A stretch of DNA of 64,000 bases from Terfezia claveryi (lineage: Eukaryota > Ascomycota > Pezizomycetes > Pezizales > Pezizaceae). Location: contig WHUX01000010.1 in NCBI GenBank assembly GCA_015179025.1, positions 248,001-312,000 on the forward strand, written 5' to 3'. Both the position numbers and the translations under genes were made by a program. Below are positions 45,421 through 56,056 of the stretch, one piece after another. Position 1 is the first letter of the stretch. Each line of letters begins with the position of its first letter. The notes beneath the pieces were generated by a model. It was not told the DNA's origin and did not search any database. It worked only from the letters and a program-made list of their open reading frames with translations.

Positions 45421-46176
45421 GCACCAAAGTAAATAAGGTTTTATAGGTTTCTTAGGTATCTTCGCACCTCTCTATGCTTTTACCTATTCTTCTGCTTATA
45501 GACAATATGTGGTTCGTATGCCCATTGGATTGTCTCTAATAGCTTATACTCGAGTTGCCTGTATTAGCTTATGCTCGCGAAGTCTCTAATAGCTTATGCT
45601 CGCGAAGTCTCTAATAGCTTATGCTCGCAATGTCTGTATTAGGTTATGCTTGACATGTCTGAATTAGCTTATGTTCGAGATGTCTGGCATTATGCTCGAG
45701 ACTTGCCTGTTATTCATGGGTAAAACAGGCAAGTGTCAACAAGTGATTGCCACCATATTCACCACAAGTATGGCCACCATTCGCTTCATACTCTCACCCA
45801 ATGTCATACAGCATGACTTTGGCGCCTTCTTATGTATATAATATGGAGCTTCTAGCACATACAGTAAATAGCTTTATTTACACATACAGATACATATATA
45901 CACCCGTCCACACATACATTCATCGCACGTCTGTACATATTCTTCTTCTTCGTTAGATGAATTGATCCTTGACTGGTCATACATCTTCATCCGCCTCATC
46001 CACCGCACAAAGTTGCCACTCGTAATTCGCACAATACCAGAACACAGAAAATTACGTAGCAACACAGGAGAATTTGGTGTGCCACGCCAAGGCACCATTA
46101 CGAACTTGTCCCCCATACAAAAAATTAATAAATTGTGCCAGACCCTCTGCGAGGTGCAACCAGACTATTAATATCG

Positions 46177-46788
46177 TAGCACTTAAATACTTTTACAACG
46201 TAAGTAGGCGCTAAGAGTCTGGTACGAGAGCAGGTATTAGTAACTTATTATATTCACTTTTGAGGATATGTATATATGTAATTGTGGAGGGGCTTGTGCC
46301 AACCAGAGTAATAATTGATATTCATCTTAAAACTCTTGATATTACATATTTGTAACCTGACTAGTATTTGTATTCAAAGGAATATGAATAGCTATTAGTA
46401 ATAAATCTGTGAACGCGGACCGGGTGTGAAACAATATGTACTACCACGGAGATGGTAGGGGCAGTACGTTCTGTGGTAGCGTTCACGTGGTAGCTGCTTA
46501 TTCAGCGGCTCTTAGAGGTCCATTCATGTTATGTTAGATTTAGCGTAAACTACATAACAATTTGCATATCCTAGCTACAGGTACCCTTCTGGGTTTATAA
46601 TACCCTGAATTGCATTGCTCGGTGAAATTTGGGTACAGGGCTAACATAACTATGTCATCTGAATGCTCATGAACGATATACCCCCAGAAGAACAGGAAGA
46701 GTGAACATTAACAACAATTGCCCCAAGCCTTCTTCCATAACATGTGGTATGCCGCAATTCAGCCTGAGCTCTTCTGGTTCAGGCTCAC
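46177..46788. other. Gap with one degenerate module
   Basis: No gene. A TAGTCTGG-family module (ending GTGCCAACCAGAGTA) lies at about 46285-46310, with only partial flank similarity (TAATTG on both sides). Confidence 0.45.
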
Positions 46789-47361
46789 CTACTGACCAAC
46801 CACCTCTTTCCTCTGCCTCGGATTTTTTTCAAGTTTTCTTCCTTTATCATTCCTCCCTCGGTAAAAAACGAATCCTGCGAACGTCATCATCAATGCTAAA
46901 ATGTAGAACCCGTCCCGACTATTGCCAACCCCGGTCAATGAAACCAAGTCGGCTATCCAAACTCCTAGGATCACAAACTGTACCACAATAAAAAAATTCT
47001 CCTCTCCGGTCCCAGCCCAGATCCCAAGGCTTGGTAGGGAGTATAGCGTATATGTCATCAAAAGAGTGAAATACATAAATGCAATCGTCGATGATAACAC
47101 CTTCCCTCTTTGCCTGTCAACTACTGCATTTACCAATTTGAGCTTCTCATCGCCGTGACCAGATGCGAGGTTCATGAGTTCAGTTGCCAGAGTGTTGAAT
47201 GATATAAGCTTTCCATCAATCTCTCGAGAGGCTAGCTTAATAGCTACTTGTAGCTTCTCTTCAATCTCTCGAGAGGCTAGCTTAATAGCTACTTGTAGCT
47301 TCTCTTCGATCTCCCGAGATGCCAGCTCAATCGCTGGCTCAATGGAGAGGGCACCACCCAT
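46789..47361 (-). CDS. Membrane protein ORF with 15-aa repeats, 190 aa
   Basis: From ATG 47361 the protein starts MGGALSIEPAIE, then has three copies of the 15-residue unit LASREIEEKLQVAIK (DNA period 45 bp, about 47213-47345), which would form an amphipathic helix. A Leu-rich linker follows, then hydrophobic segments: STIAFMYFTLLMTYTLYSL, FFIVVQFVILGVWIADLV and FYILALMMTFAGFVFY. The tail is basic. The frame is also open upstream of this ATG without another ATG, so an upstream exon is possible. I do not recognise the family. A helical N-terminus plus three membrane spans is what can be seen. Confidence 0.5.
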   Translation of the reverse strand: MGGALSIEPAIELASREIEEKLQVAIKLASREIEEKLQVAIKLASREIDGKLISFNTLATELMNLASGHGDEKLKLVNAVVDRQRGKVLSSTIAFMYFTLLMTYTLYSLPSLGIWAGTGEENFFIVVQFVILGVWIADLVSLTGVGNSRDGFYILALMMTFAGFVFYRGRNDKGRKLEKNPRQRKEVVGQ

Positions 47362-47740
47362 ATCGTTGATTGTCTCTTTCCGTTTCTCTTCGTATCTAGT
47401 AGCTGGATTGAATGCTAAGGCTCGCGTTGATGTGCAGCTATAGCTTTGGATTTGGCTGACCCAAGAGAGAGCCTGGGGAAATGGTATGGCGGATTGCGGT
47501 GACTATTCCTATAATTAATATCGACATCCACCAAAGTGTGTTTCGGACGCTGAATAGCGTGACCTACATAGCTGTGTGCTTTCCAACACAGAGATTCAAA
47601 GTGTTGGGAGCGCTGTAAAGGCCCTAATAGGATAATAGCGGATTGGACGCCAGAAGGCAAGATTGCGGGGAATCTTAAACAACGTTGTGTTGGTACTTAT
47701 CATGTACGTTAGTTTGTATGCAGAATCCCTACATGTCTAA

Positions 47741-47812
47741 CACAGGGGCTTGTGCCAACCAGACTAGTTTAATCTCTACGAGGGGCTTGTGCCAACCAGA
47801 CTAAGTTTAATA
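47741..47812 (-). repeat. Two direct copies of the TAGTCTGG-family module
   Basis: The second copy (47775-47803, 29 bp) lies between AGTTTAATC (47766-47774) and AGTTTAATA (47804-47812), 8 of 9. The first copy ends at 47766; its flanks GTCTAACAC and GTTTAATCT agree only partly, with C/T differences. Both end GTGCCAACCAGACTA. Confidence 0.75.
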
Positions 47813-48300
47813 TAACTATATATATACTAATCAGGTTAGTTCTATATATAATTCATATTAGGAAAATTTTAGCTAACAATATTTTAGATAGTATAGAAAA
47901 TATATATAATAGTTATTGTTTTAAGTATTTTTTAATTTTTTATATTATATACTATCTATTTTTTTATTATATTTTTTTATTATATAAAGTAAATAACTAT
48001 TATAATATTATAATTTTTTTAAAAATATTAAGAATCTTTTTTACTTTATAAAATAAAATAAAATATATTTATATAATAAATATTTAATTAAATTCTAATT
48101 ATTATATTAGAAATTAATTTATTATTATTTTAATTCTAATATTTTATTATTTATAGTAAATTAATTTAAAGTTTAAATATTACTTATAACATTATATGAT
48201 ATACTTATATTTTATAATTATAATATTTATAGAGAGTATTGTACCAACCAGCTATATATATATATCTTATACTTTTAGCTCTAATATTAACCCACCAATA
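47813..48300. other. Extremely AT-rich tract
   Basis: Almost pure A/T (TTTTTTATTATATTTTTTTA type) over about 430 bp, with no coding content. This fits a RIP-eroded repeat. A degenerate CCAACCAG remnant lies at about 48245. Confidence 0.6.
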
Positions 48301-48470
48301 AAGTAGAAACTCCACACACCACCTCTTAGTTTGTAATATTATAAATCTGATAACGCGCGGTGCCTACCCAACTTTCCTTGGCTATAACTATATTGCGCGT
48401 TACGCCCGACTTTACCACAGGGTGGCCAGACTACCAACACAAGCACTCCACTCTTCTTCGCGGTGCCAGA

Positions 48471-50165
48471 ATGGCCCACACCATAACAGATGTGGATCAC
48501 TTGAACCCAGTTCACGAAGCAGGGTTTTCATATAGCTTCGCCGCCGGGTTCAATTACCAGGGAATACAAAGACAAGCGGCTCCTGTTCTTCGGGAACTTT
48601 TTGGGTTGAATGGGGAACAGTTGACAACCAGTGGCATCAGTACAGTGGGGAGGGGGACTCTGATAAATAAGTTAATGGGTAATGGAGTTGATATTACTGG
48701 CACAGAGTCATTAGACGAGTTGACGGGCCTGTGGGTTGAGGACGTCAAGCGTGTGCAGGAGATGAAGCGTAAGCAAGGACAGAAGATGACAAAAAAGGAG
48801 TTGACTGGGCAACTAAGGCTGTATGGGATTGATTTCAAGTCGAGCATGAGCTTGCCGAAGTTGAGGGAGCTGTTGGAAGAGAGCATTAGGGCGGGGAAGG
48901 TAGTGACATTCAACATCAGGGACGACGTGAATTGCGGGTGCTGACAATGCAAACAGTGCGATGAACCGAAGGAGCATATAAAGGAATTGGAAAGTAACCT
49001 AAAGCAGAAGTATGATGAACTGGACAAAGTGCAATTAGAAACCATTGTACGCAAGCGACAGGAAGACTTTGATCAACAGTACCCAACCACAGGTATTGCT
49101 GCTATAGCCAACCCAAAGATGTTTATATCGCGGCACTTTCTCGCCCTAGATGGCACCCCCGACTCCACGAAGACTCCAGATCCGATCATCATTTACAACT
49201 TATCATCTCTTCGCGCATGGCATGTTGAAGAGGCTGCATTGGTGCTGTTCAGAGGGTACAGCCCAGGTAACTCCCTATACACCCGGGCGTGCGGTCCAAC
49301 CGACAATCATAAAGTCCTAGCTCTTGGATGGAATCGTAAGGCAGTCTGGGACGCGGCTGGAGAAGCTGCAGAGCCGTTGTTTGAGAAACAAGCCGAAGAG
49401 GATGAGAAGAGAAAACAGAAACAATTGGAAGTCCATCGTGTGTTTGTGTCGATGCTGGATGACCAGGAGGTATCAGCATGTAATATGAAGACCATACAAG
49501 GGAAGTACCTTATTACGTGTGAGGACATTGAGAACAAGTGGCCTAATGATGTGAGGAAGGGTAATGGGATGTCATTGAGGATAATGCCAGAGGTGGGTAA
49601 TCCGAGGAGGAATTTGATTGCTGAGTTTCATTTCGCTGTGTTGGAGGGGTTGATGAGGCTTCGGCCGGCTGGGATGAAGCCCTCTCGCCGACGGACAGAG
49701 GATGAGATAGAGGAGAACAAGAGGCAAGAAGAAAGAAGGGCTGAGTGCAAGATGGCGCAGGAGTGGAAAGAAGACGATAGCGAGGAAACACTAGATTCAT
49801 CGACCACGGGCTCAATCCCGAAGAAACGTAAAGCCCCCGAGATTCGGATAGTGTACTCGAAAAAATGGAGGGGTAACCCAAAACCAGGTACACTGGAACC
49901 GAACAAGCTCCGACTTGATTTCGACTTTAGAGGACGAGAGACGGATGAAGGTGAAGTTCATCATGGGACTGGCTGGATCGAGTGGGATAGACACAACTCC
50001 ACGACGATTGAAGGGATGATTGATATAGGGTTCCTTCGTTCGGCTGTCCCTTTCTATGGCTATAAAACGGAGTTGATGGTGAGGGGTGCCAGGCCAGACA
50101 GTGAATGGAATGATTATTTTGATGATCCTTACGAGATGGGCCCAAGGAATAGGTGGAGATTTTGA
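48471..50165 (+). CDS. SAP-like-motif hypothetical protein, 545 aa with one intron
   Basis: ATG 48471 opens a frame with TGA at 48942-48944; the same frame continues to 50165. A 57-nt intron (48900-48956: GTAGTG donor, GCTGAC branch, ACAG acceptor) removes the stop and keeps the frame, giving 545 aa. The first exon ends in a SAP-like helix pair (KKELTGQLRLYGIDFKSSMS, LPKLRELLEE), a motif known for DNA or chromatin binding. The second exon begins with a helical Lys/Glu segment. It continues through FISRHFLALDG, LSSLRAWHVEEAALVLF and a Lys/Glu-rich coiled coil (FEKQAEEDEKRKQKQLEVHR), with PKKRKAPEIR as a nuclear-localisation-like motif. It ends in a structured-looking segment (GTGWIEWDRHNS). 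Some parts look like an uncharacterised fungal family. If the intron is wrong, the TGA is a nonsense mutation. Confidence 0.65.
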
Positions 50166-51189
50166 TAGAGATAAGCATGGAACAGCGAAAATTGGAGGTT
50201 TTGTGGTGAATTCTTCTAATGTCTGGGGTACTTTACGTGGGGAATATAATTACATGTAGCTGGGACATTTAAATTCCTTTCCCTGTTTAATGTCTGATAG
50301 TAGTGTTCAAGGGTAGTCTTGGGAGCACCCTGATAAAACATGCATGGATCTTATCTCAAAAAATATGAGTCGATCATCACCAGGCAGTAAATACCAAAGA
50401 TATAGTCTTCTTGTAGCAGAGGACCAAGGGTTATCTTATAAGATATGACTTTATAATGAACTTAGTGCTGACCTATAATTTTGCAGTTCATAAAATTTCG
50501 AGTGTTTCGTACTCTTTTCAGTATGTTCATGTACCCTTGTAGATATGCATCTACCTCTCGAGATATATTCCCACTATAAGTATGTGATCGATCGGATTGA
50601 ATCCCAAAATTCCGAATCCAAGTCTTGCTTAAGTATAGTAGTCTTGAGCCGTTTTCCCAGCCGTATTCGAAGTATAACTCAATAAACAAGTCCTTGATAA
50701 GTATTCTTATTACTCTAGTACTCTTTTAGTATATATGTTCGCTGGCAATTCATTTGATTACTGCATTTAGTATATAACGTACTTGAATTAATAAAAATAT
50801 ACCTAACTAGAGCTATATTAAATACATACAACTAGGCTATTAGTTGTCCTCCGGGTCGATTGAGTCGTCCTCAGATCAATTGGGCTATTATCCAGGAGTC
50901 CAATTTGTGTCCGTTCAGCTGGAGCCGAGAGGTTACCGCAGTCATGATTTGCTAACCCTCTGGTATGTCAAAAGAATGAGCATTTCAACTAATTTATAGA
51001 GCATCGGCAGCAACGACTGGTATAGGACTTTTTGTAAATAGTACATAAGACAGACACCCGAGTTGTTGTGGATGTCTGCCGAGAAGCATTAGCTAAAGTG
51101 ATCGTTGATTGTCGAGTAGCTGGAGTATCTACCATTCATTTGTACAACTCCATGAGATTAGGTGCTAGCCCGAATCTTTAGTTGGATAA
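50166..51189. other. Gap with no gene seen
   Basis: No supported frame. A minus-strand ATG-less frame at 50462-50689 could be part of the integrase relic just downstream, but carries no motif. Confidence 0.45.
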
Positions 51190-51620
51190 AGGTATGGTTT
51201 TGCAATAACCTTTGCATATAACTTAGGTCGACCCACTAGACTTTTCATTTAATGAGACGAGATTGTGCAACTCTATCAAGCCTTTGGACTTGAGATGCGA
51301 GGTTTTCCATATTATATTTTAATATCCCAAGCTCATAATAAATGCTCAACTTCTACCTTAAATTCACCATCATTATCAGATCGTAAAATGTTAGATGAGC
51401 TATAAAGCTGAATCCATAATGTCATTGCAGATCTAACAGACTCCAACTAATAATATTAGTATCATATACTTGTACTAATGAGTTTAACTTACCATTTTAT
51501 CTTCTAATGGAACAACCACGTACCATATGGTCTTTCATATGACAGATCCATTTATATTGTCCATCAGGCTCATGGAGCATATCAATTAGATTAACTTGAA
51601 CCCGTTCAATGTGTCTATCT
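51190..51620 (-). pseudogene. Retroelement-type integrase (rve) relic
   Basis: Read on the minus strand from about 51617: RHIERVQVNLIDMLHEPDGQ, YKWICHMKDH, then after a break LRSDNDGEFKVEVEHLL and YGKPRISSPK. These match the first Asp region, the SDNG-EF second Asp region, and the following GKPRTP-like block of rve integrases of the type with 'DLIDM...PDG.YKWI' (found in some integrase-bearing elements). Multiple stops and frame changes. The exact superfamily is not assigned. Confidence 0.6.
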
Positions 51621-51668
51621 TTTTATAAACTCAAGTGCGTTATGTACCAAATGCAGTAATTAAATAAA

Positions 51669-51712
51669 TTGCCCGCGAGGTGCATAGTAGGTATGCCGCC
51701 CGCGAGCGGCAC
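51669..51712 (+). repeat. GC-rich hairpin repeat, copy 1
   Basis: AATTGCCCGCGAGG, then GCCGCCCGCGAGCGGC, then ACAGAACATA: a GC palindrome in AT-rich DNA. A partial copy of CACAGAACATATATA follows at about 51748. The second copy is at 59632-59672. Confidence 0.75.
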
Positions 51713-51854
51713 AGAACATAGTCTCGAACCCGACCGCTCCTAGGGAGGCACAGAACATATATATAAAGATACATACATACCTCAGCCTGCATGCATAACA
51801 TATATAGACTGAGACTATTTAATGTATTTATGGAGGATATTGAAAGCTATGGTC

Positions 51855-52589
51855 CTATCTGTAAGGTTGGAATTTTTGGAACTTGCAAGAACATTTGTTA
51901 TAACGGCATATATGGCTTGAAGGCTGATACTTCAAACCGGAAATCATTCCTGAGGCAGAGAACGCAAGTATGTATATGAATCGTCGGGTGTTCTCATCAT
52001 TGCTAGTGCAAAAACAAACTCCAGTGGCAGGCCAATGAATGATTTTTATATATATAATGATAATTTCATTGTTGTTTTTCTTCGACGCAGGGAGTACAAA
52101 CAGTCGAATACCACCGTGAATTCCAGTCCCCCACGAACATGATGAATCAGGTATCGTATCAAGTACCGTTTCAGCCTCCGTTGAGTCTAAATCAGAGTTA
52201 TCCCAATCATTAGCCCACCTAACTTTCTTCATTAGTGATAACTGAGAAAGTTGGCAGCAAAGCTGATAGTCCAATTTCTTTTGCCTTGCGGCTCGATGAT
52301 GCGTGGATTGGTCAATGCAATATTGTAAGACCCGTTCTGCCTTTGTCTTTGATAGAACTTGACGATTCAATTGGTGCGCAACCCGTTCTGCCTCCATCTC
52401 CGCCAGAACTTGGCAATCTATCGATCTCTGTAGAACAGCATCAAAATCGATAGGGGTAGTAGTGGTGGTCATGGTAGGGGTAGTGGTGGTAGGGGTAGCG
52501 GTGGTAGTCGTGGTAGTGGTCATGGTCTGACTAACCACATGTCTAGCCAATATGGCAAGAAGAACGGTAATAAGATTGAGGTAGTACAT
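51855..52589 (-). CDS. Possible secreted Thr-rich protein, up to 244 aa
   Basis: ATG 52589 opens MYYLNLITVLLAILARHVVSQ, a convincing signal peptide. A Thr-rich low-complexity stretch (about residues 22-47) and a helical charged region (LAEMEAERVAHQLNRQVL, KTKAERVLQYCIDQ) follow. The C-terminal 90 residues look non-coding (runs such as NNNEIIIIYIKII), so the true gene may end or splice earlier. I do not recognise a family. It could be a small secreted protein, or chance. Confidence 0.35.
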   Translation of the reverse strand: MYYLNLITVLLAILARHVVSQTMTTTTTTTATPTTTTPTMTTTTTPIDFDAVLQRSIDCQVLAEMEAERVAHQLNRQVLSKTKAERVLQYCIDQSTHHRAARQKKLDYQLCCQLSQLSLMKKVRWANDWDNSDLDSTEAETVLDTIPDSSCSWGTGIHGGIRLFVLPASKKNNNEIIIIYIKIIHWPATGVCFCTSNDENTRRFIYILAFSASGMISGLKYQPSSHICRYNKCSCKFQKFQPYR

Positions 52590-52904
52590 CTTGCTATTGG
52601 TATAGATGTATGGTTATAGATAGTACAATTATGCTGCTGTTGTACTATAGAGGAGATTGTACAGTACAATAGAGGATATATTGCGTAGGAAGATATTGTG
52701 TTGGGGATGTTGTAGTACATATAGAGCAATAGGGTATCTTGATGCGTAAATGTATCATACCATATGACAGGCCACCCACCAGATTATTGATCTTGATACT
52801 GCCTCTGGCTACTTTTGCTGCCTCTATCACTAAACATTAGCGCTAAACTTATAATATGCGCGCTAATGCAAGACTCTTATGCAGGGGGGGTTCCAAATTC
52901 ATTG

Positions 52905-54171
52905 GGAAGCGCTTCAAGCTGATCACGCTAAAAGTCTCACCATCCTATAGAGGAAAGGAAGCAGCTTGGGTGTCTTGCTGCTTTGGGATACAGAAGGACG
53001 AGTTATCTCCTGTATATAGACCATCTGTATAATTCCCATAACCACACCCTTTCCAAAACATCCAATGTTGCTCCAACCATAATTTACGCCCACTCGATCC
53101 CATTACTTCTACAACATATACTTTTGCTGTAATCGCTCCATAGTCCTCACAGCCGAAGTGCACCAGAATTCACTCAAGCTCAACCTAAACTATGCCGATA
53201 CCTCCTATCATACTCTTCTAATATCATTACGGTATCAGAAAAATAGGGGCTTGGACACTTGCTTTGTTTGTTTATCGTATGGGAGCATCGGAATTAAGAA
53301 GGTAATCTTACTAGTAAAAGAAAATGCGAGTGCCTTTATTCACTGTAAAATGTTATTGTTATTATTACTTTCTCTTAATTTCGCTTACAAAGGAACAGCA
53401 GTTTTTATGGAATCCATTTTTACGTGAAGAATAAGGATGCAGTCCTTGAGAAATCTTCTAGCACGCTCTCTTAAACAATGAAGATTTAGCAATACATTAC
53501 TCTTTTCACACTTTCGCAAAAAATAAGTCACTGAACGGGAAATACTCGTAGCAGCTCTATTAGCTAAGCCTACACAAGCCTATTATATCAATCAGTTATC
53601 TGACGACTGGGCTGAGAAGCCAGGCAAAGTAGAGTCTTGCTTATTTCACCCGTATCCTCAAGCTCTACCAACCTCAAAGCCTCAAAGACCTCCAGTAATT
53701 CAGTCACATATTGCTATTATTAGAAATTTACGACTCACTTTATAACGGGTTTCTATAGTATAGTTGGAGTTTTTATCAGTTTAGGATATGAGCTATCTTT
53801 CATCGTTTTGGTTTATAAGCGATAGTGGCTGGCTTTGCAGGCCAAATTATGGCGCTGAATTGACTCCCTTTCTACTATCTATATAGCCCTTCTCACGATC
53901 AGTCAAGCATGAGTGTTTTCCTACTTATGAGTATGGGAACATAGAAATCAGGTATAAGGTTGAATAGTATAGTCTAGTATTGGTATAGAGAACATTAGAA
54001 CATTTGGAATGGCATTCGCATTGATGTAGGATGTGGTATTCGCGCTGATATTATGTTTGGCTCATTATAACGAGCCCCATTGCTACCTCTCAAAACAGCT
54101 AGATATTTAAGCTGCTGCTTTTCCTTTATAGGATAGTAAAATTATTAGCGTGATCAGCTTGAAGCACTTCC
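52905..54171. mobile_element. 1.27-kb element, 27-bp TIRs and 8-bp target duplication
   Basis: Inverted ends GGAAG(C/T)GCTTCAAGCTGA-TCACGCTAA (26 of 27) at 52905-52931 and 54145-54171 are flanked by exact ATTCATTG (52897-52904 and 54172-54179). No transposase was recognised inside; a minus-strand 72-aa frame (52945-53163) is unidentified. An 8-bp duplication is usual for hAT elements, but the GGAAG terminus is not the typical hAT end. Confidence 0.8.
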
Positions 54172-54179
54172 ATTCATTG

Positions 54180-55158
54180 CCACCTATGTAGCTGTACCTT
54201 GATACCATGTTTTATACCCAATTACTCCCCAAAAATATTACAGTAATAATAGGATGCTACCATTGTTAATTATTACCCTCTGGGGTTTATTTAAACGTTG
54301 CGTCTGCTACGTTACCATCCCCGCCGGCCATAGCCCAAGGCTGATTGCCAGTTACTAGACAAAAATAAAATAAACACATTACCATCGTCGTCCTGAAACT
54401 GGGTGCTCGGAATTGGCATTGTTCAGGCCAAAACGTGGTCAGAGAGGGAATACCGGGGAATACCGAATCATCGGCAAATATGAATCCCCACCTAAAAATT
54501 TTTGATTAGGGCAACGTTGGTGTAATGCCACCACGATGTTCCTGGCCCCCAGTGGTAGGCAAACTCCTTTACACTCCTCAAAAGTATGCAGACTTTTTAT
54601 TATTCAAAGGAGGCGGACATACAAGCCGGTCACAGAATACCCATTAAGAGGGTCCGCCCAGCTGCCTGCGCCGCTGCCACTGTCGCTGCCCAATCAGTAA
54701 AGAGCACGACTGTACTCCGTACTTGTACATGTTACAGGACGGTACCTAACCTTTAGCACTTTAGCGTCATAGCCCTTGGCATTCAGGCCCGCCAACGCTC
54801 ATTGAAACATTATTGGTATCACATGCCAATCATTTCCTTCTTCTCTAATCACGTGTGCTAGCAGCAAACCGTTATGTTATGCATGCGCAGGGCGTGCGGG
54901 TGGCCTCACGGGTAGGTTTTAGCGCAAGCCACATTATGTATGTACTAGCCAAAAGAAGTGAAACATATTGACCGATACAAATGAATTTCCTGTACCTACG
55001 GTAGCCGTGACAGCAGGTTTTTCTCCTGACATGGCTACAGGCTCGTACTCTGAAACCCTGTGACGCCGCCAGGCGGTCGGCCAATGAGTGCGTAACACAG
55101 AAAATTCACGTACATGATACAAGACTCTTTTTGAAACCGGAACGCCTTTAACCGGAAA
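54180..55158. other. Gap with no gene seen
   Basis: No supported frame, tRNA or rRNA. Confidence 0.45.
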
Positions 55159-55764
55159 ACTTGCTATTACGGACGGGCTTTGGCGATTTTGGAACTACAG
55201 CGCAAAATTTTATTGGCTATACTTACCGGACAAATAGTAAACCGAACCGGACAAGCAATCTCAAGAATAAAGAAGTATATACATAGAAAATTAATTAGCA
55301 GAACCGGACGGGGTACCTGAGGGAGAGGAAGTTGGAACCCAGATGTCCTTAAGTGATGCTTGAACCTTATGCTTCTGCTGATAATATTTAAGTCCATCTT
55401 GTGCCTGACTGATAGTATCAACCAAGTCTTGGATGGAGAGTTGAGTTGGAGTGTGCGGAAAAGCAAGAGCATAAACATACATGCTTTGGAAAAAGAGGTT
55501 GACAGATCTCATATTTCTTTCTCAGAGAGAAAGCCCGCTTATTGCCCATCCTATAATATTATTAGCGACCTCCTAACACTGTCAGAACATTATAGATCTT
55601 ACTTATTATTGTAGCGAGACTGGAAATATGTCTAGGTATGCCTTCCGATATGCTTCTTTCCTTTGATTTGAGATTTTACTGCCCCGCCCGCAAAATTTTG
55701 TTATACCGGACGCTAGTCTAAACCGGACAGGATCTGGGGATTTATGCAGTCCGGTTTAGCAAGT
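55159..55764. mobile_element. Possible small TIR element with ACCGGA motifs
   Basis: ACTTGCTATTACGGAC at the left matches the mirrored right end ACTTGCTAAACCGGAC. GCAAAATTTT and (A)ACCGGAC motifs recur near both ends. A minus-strand frame (about 55291-55480) with LSIQDLVDTISQAQDGLKYY looks coding-like but is unrecognised. No target duplication is visible. Confidence 0.4.
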
Positions 55765-55904
55765 TGTGACTGTAAATGTATGTCCTGTCTGCAGCTATAC
55801 AAAGTTCTCCCATATACAGCGGTTGGCCCCCTTGTACCGGGGTGTAGAGGGTACGAAACCTTTTGCCGCCTAACTCTAGGTACGTACAGTACTTACCTAC
55901 ACCA

Positions 55905-55930
55905 ACTGTGCCAACCAGACTAGCTACCCG
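55905..55930 (-). repeat. TAGTCTGG-family module, weak flanks
   Basis: TGTGCCAACCAGACTA (55907-55922) with flanks CCTACACCA and GCTACCCGT that agree at only about five of nine positions. Confidence 0.5.
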
Positions 55931-56056
55931 TGAGGCTGAAATCTGCGTCTGAGATGGTACGCTGTATCTGTAGCTGGGAGACAGGTATCAATAAATAAGA
56001 GCCACATTCTCATACTTGACCATGAAATCCTTCACAAAATTAGTATAAGAACCATC

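Larger units (their letters stand above)
43848..46167. mobile_element. 2.3-kb foldback element with TAGTCTGG termini
   Basis: Both outer ends read TAGTCTGGTTGCAC inward. The main arms (about 43890-44450 and 45560-46130) are near-identical inverted copies of about 560 bp, starting CAATTTATTAATTTTTTG. The inner parts of the arms are arrays of 25-bp repeats. Flanks CTAGTATCG (43839-43847) and TTAATATCG (46168-46176) match at 7 of 9, the two differences being transitions. Small CCCTC/GAGGG or CCTC/GAGG hairpins follow each TAGTCTGG end. A loop frame on the minus strand (44891-45223) looks coding-like but is unrecognised. There is no transposase. The 9-bp duplication suggests a Mutator-like or foldback group. 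Confidence 0.85.

Noticed and set aside
48942..48944. In-frame TGA as a selenocysteine codon
   Set aside because: Fungal ascomycetes are not known to use selenocysteine, and an ordinary 57-nt intron removes the codon.
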